Shown here one piece after another: positions 9,973-20,300 of a stretch of DNA of 64,000 bases. The position numbers were made by a program, and so were the translations under genes. Below the pieces are notes generated by a model that had not been told where the DNA came from, made no database searches, and saw nothing but the letters and a program-made list of their open reading frames with translations. Position 1 is the stretch's first letter; each line of letters begins with the position of its first letter. Source of the stretch: Falciphora oryzae (Eukaryota; Ascomycota; Sordariomycetes; Magnaporthales; Magnaporthaceae); NCBI GenBank assembly GCA_000733355.1, contig JNVV01000056.1, positions 27,460-91,459 of the forward strand. Reading direction: 5' to 3'.

Positions 9973-12643
9973 TCAGTCGTCCAGGTCGATCGCGTCTGGG
10001 TTCGCCGCCACGACAGGCACCACCGTCGGGGCAACGCTCTTGATGTTGCCTTCGGTGGCGGCCACGAAGCCGACGGGCGCCCGGGCCTGCCGCTCGAGAG
10101 CCTCCATGGCATCCGCAACCTCGTCGTCGGCCGCCTCGAGGCCGTCTCCTCCTCCGCCGTTGGCCTGCTGCTGGGCCTGCTGGCTCCGGGCGAGGGCCTG
10201 CGACGCGATGAAGTTGACGTCCGTGTTGTACTTTGCCTGCACGGCCCGCTTGATCCGTAGCATCTCCTTGAAGGTGTCCTCGTTGCCGTGCTGCACCTCA
10301 AACTGCTCCCACTTGGTCCAGAAGGCGGGCGTCGTGCGCGGGTCGCAGAACTGCGACGCGTGCCCGTAGATGGCGCGCGCCCGGTCGATCTCGCCTAGCC
10401 GCTTCTCCATGTCGGCGAACTTGAGGCACATGTCGCGCGCCTCGTCGTCGGGCAGCGCCGCGATCGCCCGCTCGTAGATCTGCCGCGTCGATGGCAGGCC
10501 AAAGTTGGACGCCGACTTGGTGATGTAAAAGTTGAACATGTCGGCCCGGTCCTCGTCCGAGACGGCCCGCGTCGCCCGCTCGTATATCCGCATAGCGTGG
10601 CGCGCCAGCCCCCGCTCCTCCTCCAGGTTGCCGTACATCAGGTAGATGATCTTGGCGAACTTGGGCGGGCAGCCCTCGACGGCCTGCTCGAAGAGGTCCC
10701 GCAGCCTCTCGATGCCGATCTTGCGGTCGACCGCCTTGGTTAGGTACATGTTCCAAAGCTCAAAGGCGACGGGGTAGCTGAACAGGTCCAGTCCGCGCTC
10801 GTAGACCTTGAACGACTCCTCGTAGTACTTGTGCTCCTCCAGCAGCGTGGCGTAGTTGACCACCGTCTGCGGCGTCGCGATGCGCAGCTCGAATATGCGC
10901 TCGTAGACCTTCTTGGTCTCCTCCAGCGTGCTCACGCTCTCGACCAGATCGACGTAGAAGCTCCACACCTTCCAGCTCTTGTGGACCCGCTGCTGCGGCG
11001 AAAGCGTCTCGTCGAAGTAGTCGACCGTCGACCGTTTGGGCGCCTGGACCGCCTTGGCCATGATCCGGACGGCCTCGTCGAAGTTCTCGTTGCGCAGCTC
11101 CATCTCGGCCCATTCGATCCACATTTCGGCCAGCTCGTTGACCGACTTGAACGGCACCTTGACGGCCTTCTCCATGATGATGCGCGCATTTCGCAGGTTG
11201 CCGCCACGCTCATAGAACTTGGCGTAGTTGGCCCACAGCTGGTGGAACGCGCCCGTGGCCTTTTTCGGGTTGACCGCGGCGATGGCGTTGGTGTAGGTGC
11301 TGACGACCTCCTGGCTGTTGTCGCCCCAGAGGCCGACCCTCTTCTCCCATTCTGTCACGTTGTTCGGGTTTTGGCGCAGCAGCACGTCGTTGAGGAGGAA
11401 CGGCCTCCTGTCCATTAGGTGCTCGAACCGCATCATGCGTATGTCCAGATCGAAGTCGGCGGCCTCGTCAACGACGCCAGTCTCGGCCCGCTGGCCGGCC
11501 ACCTCCATCAACGCCCCGATGACCGACTCTTCGAACTCGGCGTACGAATCGAACACAAGCGTGAAGTCGCGGACGGTCATGACGGTCGTGATGCCCTCTT
11601 CGAAGACGTCGCGCGCGCGCTCGAAGCTCCCCCGTCGGATCCAGTACGTGGCCAGGCCGACCCACAGCTTCCCCCTCTGGTCGGCGAATCGCTCGATGCC
11701 GCTCCGGATGATGCGCTCGACGTCGATGCCGGATTCGTGGTTGGTCTCGACCTCGGTTGCGTGCTCGACCATCAGCTCGACCATCTCGCTCCAGAGCTCG
11801 TAGTGGCCCTTGCCGTGCTTGCTGACGAAGCGCGGCTTGTTCAGGATCTCGATGTACTTGCGCACGGCCTCGGTGTAGAGACCGACCTGGACCAGCAGCT
11901 CGATGAAGTCTTCGGCATCCTCGGGGTGGATCTGCATGTAGCGGCGCCAGATCTTGACGGCAGTCAGGCCGCCGGCCGAGTTCGCGAATGGCCTATAGAG
12001 GGCCCATATTCTGTTGTGCTGGGTGACGGGCAGGGCGCGCAGGGCGCGGTCGAAGGTGTGCCGGGTGAGGGTGACCAGCGGCTGCTTCATCAGGAACTTG
12101 AGGTACATCTCCCAGATGCGCGGCATCTTGTTGAGCAGGATCAGGGCGCGCTCAAATAGGGCGTTGACCTTGCGGAACTCGGCGGCGAAGACAGCGGCGT
12201 TGAGCTTCGCGACATGTTTCGTCCGAAAGATGAGGTACTGTGGGACCGGGCGTCAGCGCATGGTGGTATGGGAGGGTGCGGGGAGCTCCGCGAGCAGCGA
12301 GGCGAAAACATACCATCTTCCAGAGCTTGTACGACCGTGGCAGCTGCACGCAGGCCCTCTCGAGCACAAAGGCCTGCTCCTGGGGGGTGCCGTGCTGGAC
12401 CTTGTAGCTGACGTAGGCCAGCCATGGCTTGGTGCTGCCGGGGCTGCGCAGGATGTCTTGCTCGTAGACGTAGTCGTCGTCGGTCTGGGGGGGGGCCGCA
12501 AGGTTAGTATGAGATCTGGGCAGCAAAAAAAGAGGATGGAGACGCACCACCAGGTGAAGATCGGGTTGTCGGGCGGCGGAGACGGCAACCGAGGCGTGGC
12601 CGTTGGCGACGGCGATGGCTGTCTGGGGCGGCATCGTGGCCAT
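9973..12643 (-). CDS. SYF1: Pre-mRNA-splicing factor SYF1 (XAB2 homologue)
   Basis: Exons 12643-12548, 12484-12314 and 12237-9973 join in frame to 843 residues, the usual length for SYF1. The protein is almost entirely tandem HAT (half-a-TPR) repeats. The stretch from YVYEQDILRSPGS through ERACVQLPRSYKLWKM and FERALILLNKMPRIWEMYL is the family hallmark, and the end is acidic (AIDLDD). SYF1 is a scaffold of the Prp19/NTC complex in the activated spliceosome and acts in the nucleus; the mammalian homologue also takes part in transcription-coupled repair. The start at 12643 gives a variable leader of about 32 residues before the conserved part. Introns of 63 and 76 bp have GTGCGT and GTATGT donors; the first has an ATACTAACC branch site and a C9 tract before its acceptor. 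It converges on the small gene at 8734 and is divergent from VMA8. The identity is firm. Confidence 0.95.
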
Positions 12644-13479
12644 TTTGCGACTCGGATCTCTCCCTCCAGAAATCTAGGTAGCCAGCCAGCCAAGCAGAGT
12701 CGGTGGAGGAGGGGAGGGGGCTCTTTCGCTCTGCGCGCCCGCGTCAAACCATCACTAGCGCTTTTGGTGTAGCGACGTTTCGAGTCGTCAATTCACCCGG
12801 ATGGGTGGTTGCTGGCGTCGTGCGATTTCGCTCTGTTGTCGTCCAACCGCGTTCCCCGGCCTTTGGCTAAGGCTGCGTGAAAATTCATGCGCCAGCCCAG
12901 ACGGGGCCTTCTGGGGCGGGACCGCCGGCGGCGCGGGAGCTAGGCCTGACGCTACGAGGTATAGCCGAATCGCGTGCATGTGGGCTGGTACCTGCAGGGT
13001 ACATTGGCTGCGCAATGCCACTGCGCCACACAGACCCGAACGGCATGTGTCTCCAAGTACTGCGGGTCCGCCACCGATACCCGATGACTTGGGCACGGCA
13101 GGCCATTTTCGCGTTTGCACGTTTGGCCCAAGCTCAACTCGTGACGGTCCGGAGGCTGGGAAAGCCAGATAGACACCTCCAAGACGATACTGGATACGTA
13201 GACTATTCCTTACCAGGAAGCCTCTAGCGTCATGGCGGACCTCGTTGCCGTGGCTGTTGGGTGCAGAAGGAGGATGCGGATTTGCTGCAGCTGCCCGATC
13301 CAGGGCATGAGGCTGCAGAGCGGTCCGGAATCTGAATTGGGTGGACTCCTTGCCCAGTCGCCCATATAATCACCAACAAACGGAGCGCTGGGCTCGACGG
13401 ACTGGGCGGCAACGGCAACGGCACATATGTAAAGCGTAGCTTTCGACCGGCTGAATGGCAGACCAGCCCCTTCCACGGC
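12644..13479. other. Upstream region of SYF1, no supported gene
   Basis: About 0.8 kb between SYF1 and the phosphotransferase relic. It should hold the SYF1 promoter and 5' leader. The open frames here are short and unsupported. Confidence 0.5.
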
Positions 13480-13790
13480 AGGGTCTTTATCCGGCAACGG
13501 GCGTGTGCTCAACGAAGCCGCCTGCATGAGCTTTATCGCGGAAAAGGCAGACATCCCGGTGCCAAAGGTGTACGCCTGCTCTGAGGATGACGGCGCCGTT
13601 CGCATTGTGAGAGAGCACGTGGATGGCGTCTCGATGGCCGGCCTCGATGACGAAGCCTAGACCAGCCGAGGATCTGGTTTTCTGTCGCAACGACTTCTCG
13701 ACACACAATGTCATCGTCGACCCGGAAATGCTCAAGGTTAAGGCCACATTGATTGGGAGTGTGCAGGATTCTTTCCCGCCGAGTTTGAAG
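13480..13790 (+). pseudogene. Aminoglycoside phosphotransferase (APH)-family fragment
   Basis: Two adjacent frames each resemble part of a fungal APH/choline-kinase-like protein. The first (about 13500-13652) reads NEAACMSFIAEKADIPVP, then KVYACSEDDGAV and REHVDGVSM, the typical N-lobe pattern ending at an in-frame TAG. The second (about 13660-13790), one frame over, reads LVFCRNDFSTHNVIVDPE, which matches the catalytic-loop pattern (normally H-N-D...N) followed by the DPETL segment. About 100 residues that normally lie between these segments are missing, and both ends are absent. The catalytic-loop His appears as Arg, and the Mg-binding segment reads ATLIGSVQD in place of the usual AIIDWE. 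A 25-nt T run starts right after it. I read it as a broken remnant with no product. Confidence 0.6.
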
Positions 13791-13794
13791 GATG

Positions 13795-13819
13795 TTTTTT
13801 TTTTTTTTTTTTTTTTTTT
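13795..13819. repeat. Poly-T tract, 25 nt
   Basis: An uninterrupted run of 25 T directly after the APH-like remnant. Its origin is not evident. The following 440 bp to 14261 contain no supported gene and should include the VMA8 promoter. Confidence 0.9.
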
Positions 13820-14261
13820 CCGCCGCCCTGGCCCCTCTGTGGCCCTGGAGGTGAAATCAACGACGAGCAGCAACCGTTGGAAATAATGCACGCGAACAAA
13901 ATGCCTGATATTGTATAAGAACAGACCAACAAACGATGTGGAGTGGGCTGCGTGTGCGTTTTGTGTAAATAGCAGTAGAGTTTCAGCGGGCACAGTACCC
14001 AAGGCCCACTTCTGCCACTTCTGCCGTCCAGCTCGGGGGGTTGAAGCGGCCCAGGTCCAACCGCCGCCTCGGCAGCACAGACGTCACGGCAAGTCGGCGG
14101 TTTCCAAATCGCATCCCCGACCACTCTCGACCGTGCTCCGAAACGCAACCCCGACGCCGGCAACGAGATTCGAGGAATTCCGCACGACGGCTCCTCTTGG
14201 CCGGTGACGTAGCCGCATCCTCACTGTACACGAAAGCGTCCATCGAGAAGCCCAATTCGCC

Positions 14262-15493
14262 ATGTCTGGAGCTGCTGTAAGGCGACGACTACCCACCATA
14301 CGTGCCGAGGCTCCCCCGCGTCATGGCGCGACCTCCCGAGACGCGCACCGAAAGCTTACTCTCAGAAATAGGATCGCGAGGCCGTCTTCCCGACCCGGCA
14401 GTCGCTGGGTCTGATGAAGGCGAAGCTCAAGGGGGCCGAGACGGGCCACAGCTTGCTGAAGCGCAAGAGCGAGGCCCTCACCAAGTTCGTCTCTCTGCCG
14501 CCCCTTGTCGGTACTGCCAGCATGTATTAACACTCGGCTCTTTCTTGTCAGGCGATTCCGAGGTACGAACCGACGGTGTTGAGCGGTGGAAACGAGCAGG
14601 ACTAGGACAACAAGAAGGGGGAAGGGGCGATGACCAAGACGAGGCAGGCAGCTGACTGCTTGCATCCACACAGAAATCACCCGCCGCATCGACGAGGCCA
14701 AGCGCAAGATGGGCCGCGTCATGCAGATCGCTGCCTTCTCGCTGGCCGAGGTGACGTACGCCGTCGGCGGCGACATCGGCTACACGGTCCAGGAGTCGGC
14801 CAAGTCGGCCCGCTTCCGCATCCGCGCCAAGCAGGAGAACGTTTCGGGCGTGCTGCTTCCAGCCTTCGAGAGCTACATCGCCGAGGGCACAAACGACTTT
14901 GCCATGACGGGCCTGGGCAAAGGAGGCCAGCAGGTCCAGAGGTGCCGCGAGACGTACGCCCGGGCCGTCGAGGCCCTCGTCGAGCTGGCGAGCCTGCAGA
15001 CCGCCTTTGTGATTCTCGACGAGGTCATCAAGGTCGTCAACCGCAGAGGTGTGTATTCGTGAGGGTCCCTTGTCGTGTGGAAAACAGCTAACCCCCCCCT
15101 TTTTTTTTGTCCAGTTAACGCTATGTGAGGCATCTCCCGAGACATGATATGCGATAATTTAGACAGATGTGTTTCTAACCATTTTCACCACAGCGAGCAC
15201 GTTATCATCCCTCGAACGGAGAATACCATCAAATGTTTGTTCCACCTGTCCCTCACTGTCCTGTGGTGATGCTAACGGCCCGAATCACAGACATTAACTC
15301 TGAGCTGGACGAGCTCGACCGTGAAGAGTTCTACAGGCTGAAGAAGGTGGCCGCCAAGAAGGTCAAGGACAACGAGGAGGCAGACAAGGAGATGGCCGAG
15401 AGGAAGGCCGCGCAGGCTGGAAAAGGCGACGGGCCAAGCCAGGGGTCGGCCGATATACTGGGCGATCAAGAAGAGGACGACGTCATTTTCTGA
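14262..15493 (+). CDS. VMA8: V-type proton ATPase subunit D
   Basis: Seven exons: 14262-14276, 14372-14484, 14552-14562, 14674-15048, 15115-15124, 15194-15234 and 15291-15493. Joined they give 255 residues that follow yeast Vma8 closely: REAVFPTRQSLGLMKAKLKG, ALTKRFREITRRID, the GRVMQIAAFSLAEV and QENVSGV regions, VILDEVIKVVNRRVNAIEHV and an acidic end EEDDVIF. Subunit D is the central rotor stalk of the V1 sector, coupling ATP hydrolysis to proton pumping at vacuolar and Golgi membranes. Exons 3 and 5 are microexons of 11 and 10 nt; both are needed to restore the conserved residues and the frame, and both are flanked by clean splice sites. Exon 1 codes only MSGAA. Introns are 56-111 bp with CTAAC or CTGAC branch points in several. 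It is convergent with the U2B''-type gene, with 298 bp between stops. Confidence 0.95.
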
Positions 15494-15791
15494 TGATGTG
15501 GGCGACCAAGCTGTATATCTCTACACAGGGGTCAAATATGATCCTGCCGGGGCCTCGTGAAGACGGGCCTTGCCTGCTTTTATGTCTGAATAATTGCTCT
15601 TGGCTTGTAGCATTTCGTTTTGTGATATTTACCTAGTTCTGTGTTGCCTGGAACTCACAATGCGCCAGCCGAAGAGTGTGTAGGGTGATGGTTATCGCTC
15701 GAGCTGGCCAACGAATGCATAATGCCAAGGTCAAGTGACCTAGAAACGGCACGACACTAGCACGAACATACGCCAAAGCATGACCAGCCAT

Positions 15792-16771
15792 CTACTGCCG
15801 CTGGTACGTGACCTTGACCGGCTTCCCCTCGTCGCCCAGCGCCATGCCCGCCGTGTTCTCCTTTGCCGCGATGGCGCCCGCCTCGGCCTCGTACTCGACG
15901 AAGGCGAGCCCGCGCCGGCCGGGAACCAGACGGACCTCGCGGAAGCCCGGGAACCGCCCGAACACGCCCGTAAGCGCCTCGACGTCGAAGCTGTCGGGCA
16001 GGTTCTGCACGAACAGCGTCTTGTTGGGCGGCAGGTACTCGTCCGGGACAGCGGGGGCGGCTGCGGCTGGGCCCGTCGCCTTAAGGCCGCGCGGTGCTGC
16101 TGCGCCGGCAGCTCCGGGCTTGCCACCGCGCGCGCCGGCTTGCTGCTTGTTCTGCGCCGCTGCCGCGGCCTCGAGGGCTTTTTTCTTGTCTGTGTTTTGG
16201 TGTTTTGGGAAAAGGCGAGCGCAGCTAGGTTAGCTCTCAAGGAGCGATAGTATAAGTGTGTGTGTGTGTGTGTGTGTGCCCATAGCAAAACATACCCATC
16301 TCGGCAACCCGCCGCCGCTTGTGCGCCTCAAACTCCTCCTCGCTCCCGGCTGCGCGCACCGTGGCGTCGGACCGGGTACGCGCGAGCGCGAGCTGCATGG
16401 GCTTGTCGAACAGCTCGAACCCCTGCACCTCGTCGATCGCGCGCTGGGCCGAGTCCGGGTTGTTGAAGACCACAAAGGCCTGCCCCTTTGCTTTCAGGTT
16501 CGTCTTGGCCACGATGTCGACGATGGCGCCGTAGTCGGAGAAGATTGTCGTTAGAACCTCTTTCAGGGTGTCGGGCTTGACGCGCTCCTCGAGGTTGCGG
16601 ACGTAGACGCTGCGCTTTACGTGTCAGTGAATCCGATCCGGGGAAGGCTCCGTTGGGAGTTCGCAACGAGGGAGGTCATGTTGGTCTAGAGGGAGAGGTC
16701 TTCCGGCCCTGGACAAACGCAGTGTCGGAGTGCAATGACACATACGTCGAGATCGGGGGGTTTGCAGCCAT
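15792..16771 (-). CDS. U1A/U2B''-type snRNP protein with two RRM domains
   Basis: Exons 16771-16746, 16609-16296 and 16189-15792 join to 245 residues. RRM1 begins at once with TVYVRNLEERVKPDTLKE and includes the RNP1-like KGQAFVVF. After a charged Ala/Gly-rich linker, RRM2 runs from about residue 173 (TLFVQNLPDSFDVEAL) to GLAFVEYE and the C-terminus YQRQ. This is the architecture of U1 snRNP A/U2 snRNP B'' proteins, which bind stem-loops in U1 or U2 snRNA. Fungi often have one or both, and I cannot decide which from the sequence alone. The first acceptor was placed at 16610/16609 because it alone restores the RNP2 strand. The 106-bp second intron contains a 23-nt GT repeat. It is convergent with VMA8. 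Confidence 0.9.
16256..16278. repeat. (GT)n microsatellite inside an intron
   Basis: A 23-nt alternating GT tract, read as CA repeats in the sense of the snRNP gene, within its second intron (16190-16295). Confidence 0.9.
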
Positions 16772-17313
16772 TTTTGCGGTTCTTTGTGGATACTTTGGCT
16801 GTGTTGTGGTTTTTAGGAGCAAAGATCCGGTTATTTGATGATGCTGAAGTCTCGCCGCTAGTTGAATTGGGTGGTGAGGTCGCGCCCGCGTCGTCCAGCT
16901 CGTGATAAGATAAGAGCAAGCTTGGGTGGGGCCTTCCCGTCATTCTGCTTTTGTTCCGACCCCTGAGCTCCCGTCCTGGCCATGAAGTCGCGATTCCAAG
17001 ACTTCAACTTTCAACAACACCCATCCGACTGCAATACTTTCGCTTGCGCTGATACAACGACGACTATCGTCACGACTGCAAACGCAGCCACAAGTGTATA
17101 TAACAAATAACAACCAGCCCGCCGGGAAATCTGGCACTTCACTTATTCCAATCCTTTGCCTGGGTCTCCCCGTTTCTGTTCGCTGCTGAACCATCCTACC
17201 CCGAATGCTCCCTATATCTGAGCACAGGAGGACACACGCTGAACCTCTAACCGTCACCTTCGCTCTCAACCCGCGGGACTGCGCTCGCCGCGTCTTTTAT
17301 AGAAAATGCCCTC
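16772..17313. other. Intergenic region, no supported gene
   Basis: This lies between the start of the snRNP gene and the 3' end of the Arf-GEF gene, both on the minus strand. It presumably carries the snRNP promoter and the Arf-GEF terminator. No coding evidence. Confidence 0.5.
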
Positions 17314-20300
17314 CTACTGCACCAGGGAAGCCCCCTCTTTCTCGTTAGGGTTCGGCTGGTCAAGCGCGAGCTCCTTGCGCAGATCCGGCAGGAACCTATC
17401 TATCCGCTTCCACGTCTCGGCCCAGAGCTTCTCCTTTGATGGGTCCTGCTGAGGGGTGACGAGCAGCCCGCTGCTCGACATGAAGAGCAGCACATTCTTG
17501 AGATTTTCGGGGACAGCCTCCTCCTGAAACAAGGGAACAAACATCTTGTTAGCATCATGTGAAGGGCCCAGAACAAAGGGTAAATACGGCGAACTCACAA
17601 GGCTGTCACCCTGCCCGCTGTTCATCAACCGATCCATTATGTCGATGATCTTGAGCCATAGGTCCAGCATGCCGTCCCACTCCGACAGGAGCACGAGGTA
17701 CTGCAAAAAGACCTTGCACAGCAGCGACGCCGCCTGCACCCTCGTCTCGCTCATGCCGTCGCGGTCGCTCGAGAAGACCTCGGGCTTGAGCAGGCGCAGG
17801 ATGAGCGGGAAGAGCACCTCGCCAAAGATGGCCGTCCACTCGCGGTGGTCGCTCGACGTGATGTCAGGCGACAGGAGTGACCGCTGCAGCGACGAGAAGG
17901 CCAGGTGTCGCACCTCGCGGCACGGGTTTGTGCACTGCGCCGTCAGCGCCTCGAATACCGGCAGCCAGTAGGCAGCCCACGCTGGAATCGTCGTCAGTTC
18001 GATGCTCGAGCCGCCTGTTGTTGTTGGTTGTGATGGTGGTGCCTGGTTTCCTCCCGTACCTTCGTTGTTCTCCAGGAGCGACTGGTTCATAAGTTGGGGA
18101 ATGCGGGAGGTCATGCTATATATGATGTTGACGGCCTTGACGCCACGCTTCACAACGGCATTATCACTAACGGAGAGTTAGTCTCGGCAGTCTTGGAAGT
18201 GTGCTACCGGGATGGGAATCATACCTGGCCTTCTCCTGCTTCGACGGCGGCGCCTTACGCTGCCTACGCTCGATGGCCGCCTTCTGCTCGACCTGGGAGC
18301 CGACGTGAGCTGCCGTGGCAAACTCGTTCAGTAATGCGATAGCAGGTCTATAATTGTCCGCGATGACGGCCAGCGGCGACTCGCTGACGCCGTTCTCGAG
18401 AATCTCAAACACGGTCGGCGCGGCCTTGGCGCTCGGGGCCAGCGTGCCCATGATGGCCCAAAAATCCGGCGACGTCATGATCTCGTTCCTCAGCGGACCG
18501 GGCTCGTCGACACACACTTTGATGCCCTGAAGCAGGACCTCGGCGGACCTAGAGAGAGTGTCCTTGGAGAAGCTCGAGACTGCATGCAGGAGGACCGGGG
18601 CGCGGACGAAGTCGAAGTCGTAACTAGCCTTGAGTAGCTTAAACAGGTAGAATGATGTCCTGCCGACAAGAACTGCGTTATAGGTGGCGGCATCCCGGAG
18701 CACGGCGTGCAGGGAGTCGGCGACGCGCTTGCCCACGAGCTCTACAGTCTCGGCGTCGCGCAGCGCAAGCACCGTGCAGAACTCCATGATGTAAACCATG
18801 GCAGGATCGTAGGTCGGGGTGTTTTGCGGCTTCGGTCCGTTTGCTGCGGCAGAGTTGGGCGGGATGTTGTCCGACTTGACCGTGATCACGACCCCGCTGT
18901 CCTCGGGGATCTCGGCGATCAGGGAGTCGACCAACGACTCTAGACTTTCGCCCGAGAGGTTGTTGATGTTGGCAAAAACGTCACCCATGTGGCAGGCGTT
19001 GACGCAGTCGACAGTGCACAGCGTGCTCTCGAGCTCCTCGTCCGACGGCTCCGGCGGGTCATCGGCGGCATAGCTGGAGATGTACGACGTGAAGGCCGAA
19101 AAGAAGCCCGTGTCGGCCTGCTTGGAGCCGCGGTCGATGACCAGAGATGGGCTCTGCAGCGGGATGGCCGGCAGGCTGATCCGGCTCGCGTCGCTCGAGA
19201 AGAAGGGCGGGATGAGGGAGTTGACAAAGAGGTTGAGCCAGATGCGGATGACGTACTTCCAGCTCTTGCGCACCACGTGCTCGTTCTCGCGCACGACGCG
19301 GAAGAGCACGAGCGTGGCCAGCTGCGCCCTGAAGTCGCGGCCCAGCTTCACGGCAAGCTCACTAACCATGACGCTGTTCTCGGCCACCTGCACCTCGGTG
19401 TTGAGGCTCGTGTTGCTCAGCGTCTCGCTGCCCAGCGTCGTCATGTGGCTCAGGCAGTAGATGATCTGGTCCAGCGCCTCCGTCACCCCGTACCGCGACG
19501 CGATGCGCGCGCACTCGTCGAAGCCCGCAACGACCCTCCCAAACACCGTGTCGTCCGTGGCCGACATGAAAACGTACGACAGCGTGGCCACGATAGGCTT
19601 CCACGTTGCCGCGAACATGTCGGCGTCGTACACGTTGGTGTTGCACTCGATGAGCGGCCCGGCCGCCTCCGTCTTGGAGAGCAGCTCCCTCCAGGCGTAG
19701 TCGAAGGCGTGCTTGTTGTCGTGCTCGTCCGGGAGGATGATCTCGTTGTACTTGATGGCCTCAAAGATCGTCTGCAGGTACTCGGGCGGGAAGTCCTTGC
19801 CGCCGTTGGTGCCCCGCAGGTTACGCGAGAACTGCTCCACCGTCATGCGCTTCTCCAGCTTGACGTTCGGGTTGTGCTGGTCCGTGTTTAGAATGATGAT
19901 AGCATAGGACAGCACGTAGACCGAGTCTTCGTCGGCCACATCCTCCGAGTCCGTCTTGGCGTAGTACTTCTTGGAGAAGATTTGAACAATACGCTCGATC
20001 AGCGGGGCCTCGCCGGGGAGGCGGAAAGTCTCGAGCATCAGCCGCAGGGACTCGTCGACTCGCTTGCCCCTGAAGTCGAACTGATCAATAAACTCATCGA
20101 GGAGGGCCTCGTTACCCTTCTTGGCGAGGAAGTCGCCCAGCACCGCCTTGGACACTCGGGTGGTGCCGCTCAGGAAGCTGGCGACCTCCTTCGGATCGCC
20201 AAGGTCTTTGATGATGCCCTTGTCGTGGAGGAAGGCCAGTCCACCCTTGGGGCTCTCGTTGAACTTGCCGGTCCCCTTGACGATGATGCGCTTGCGCCGT

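Noticed and set aside
11419..12772. Plus-strand frames of about 250 codons opposite SYF1
   Set aside because: Shadows of the HAT-repeat gene, which is clearly on the minus strand.
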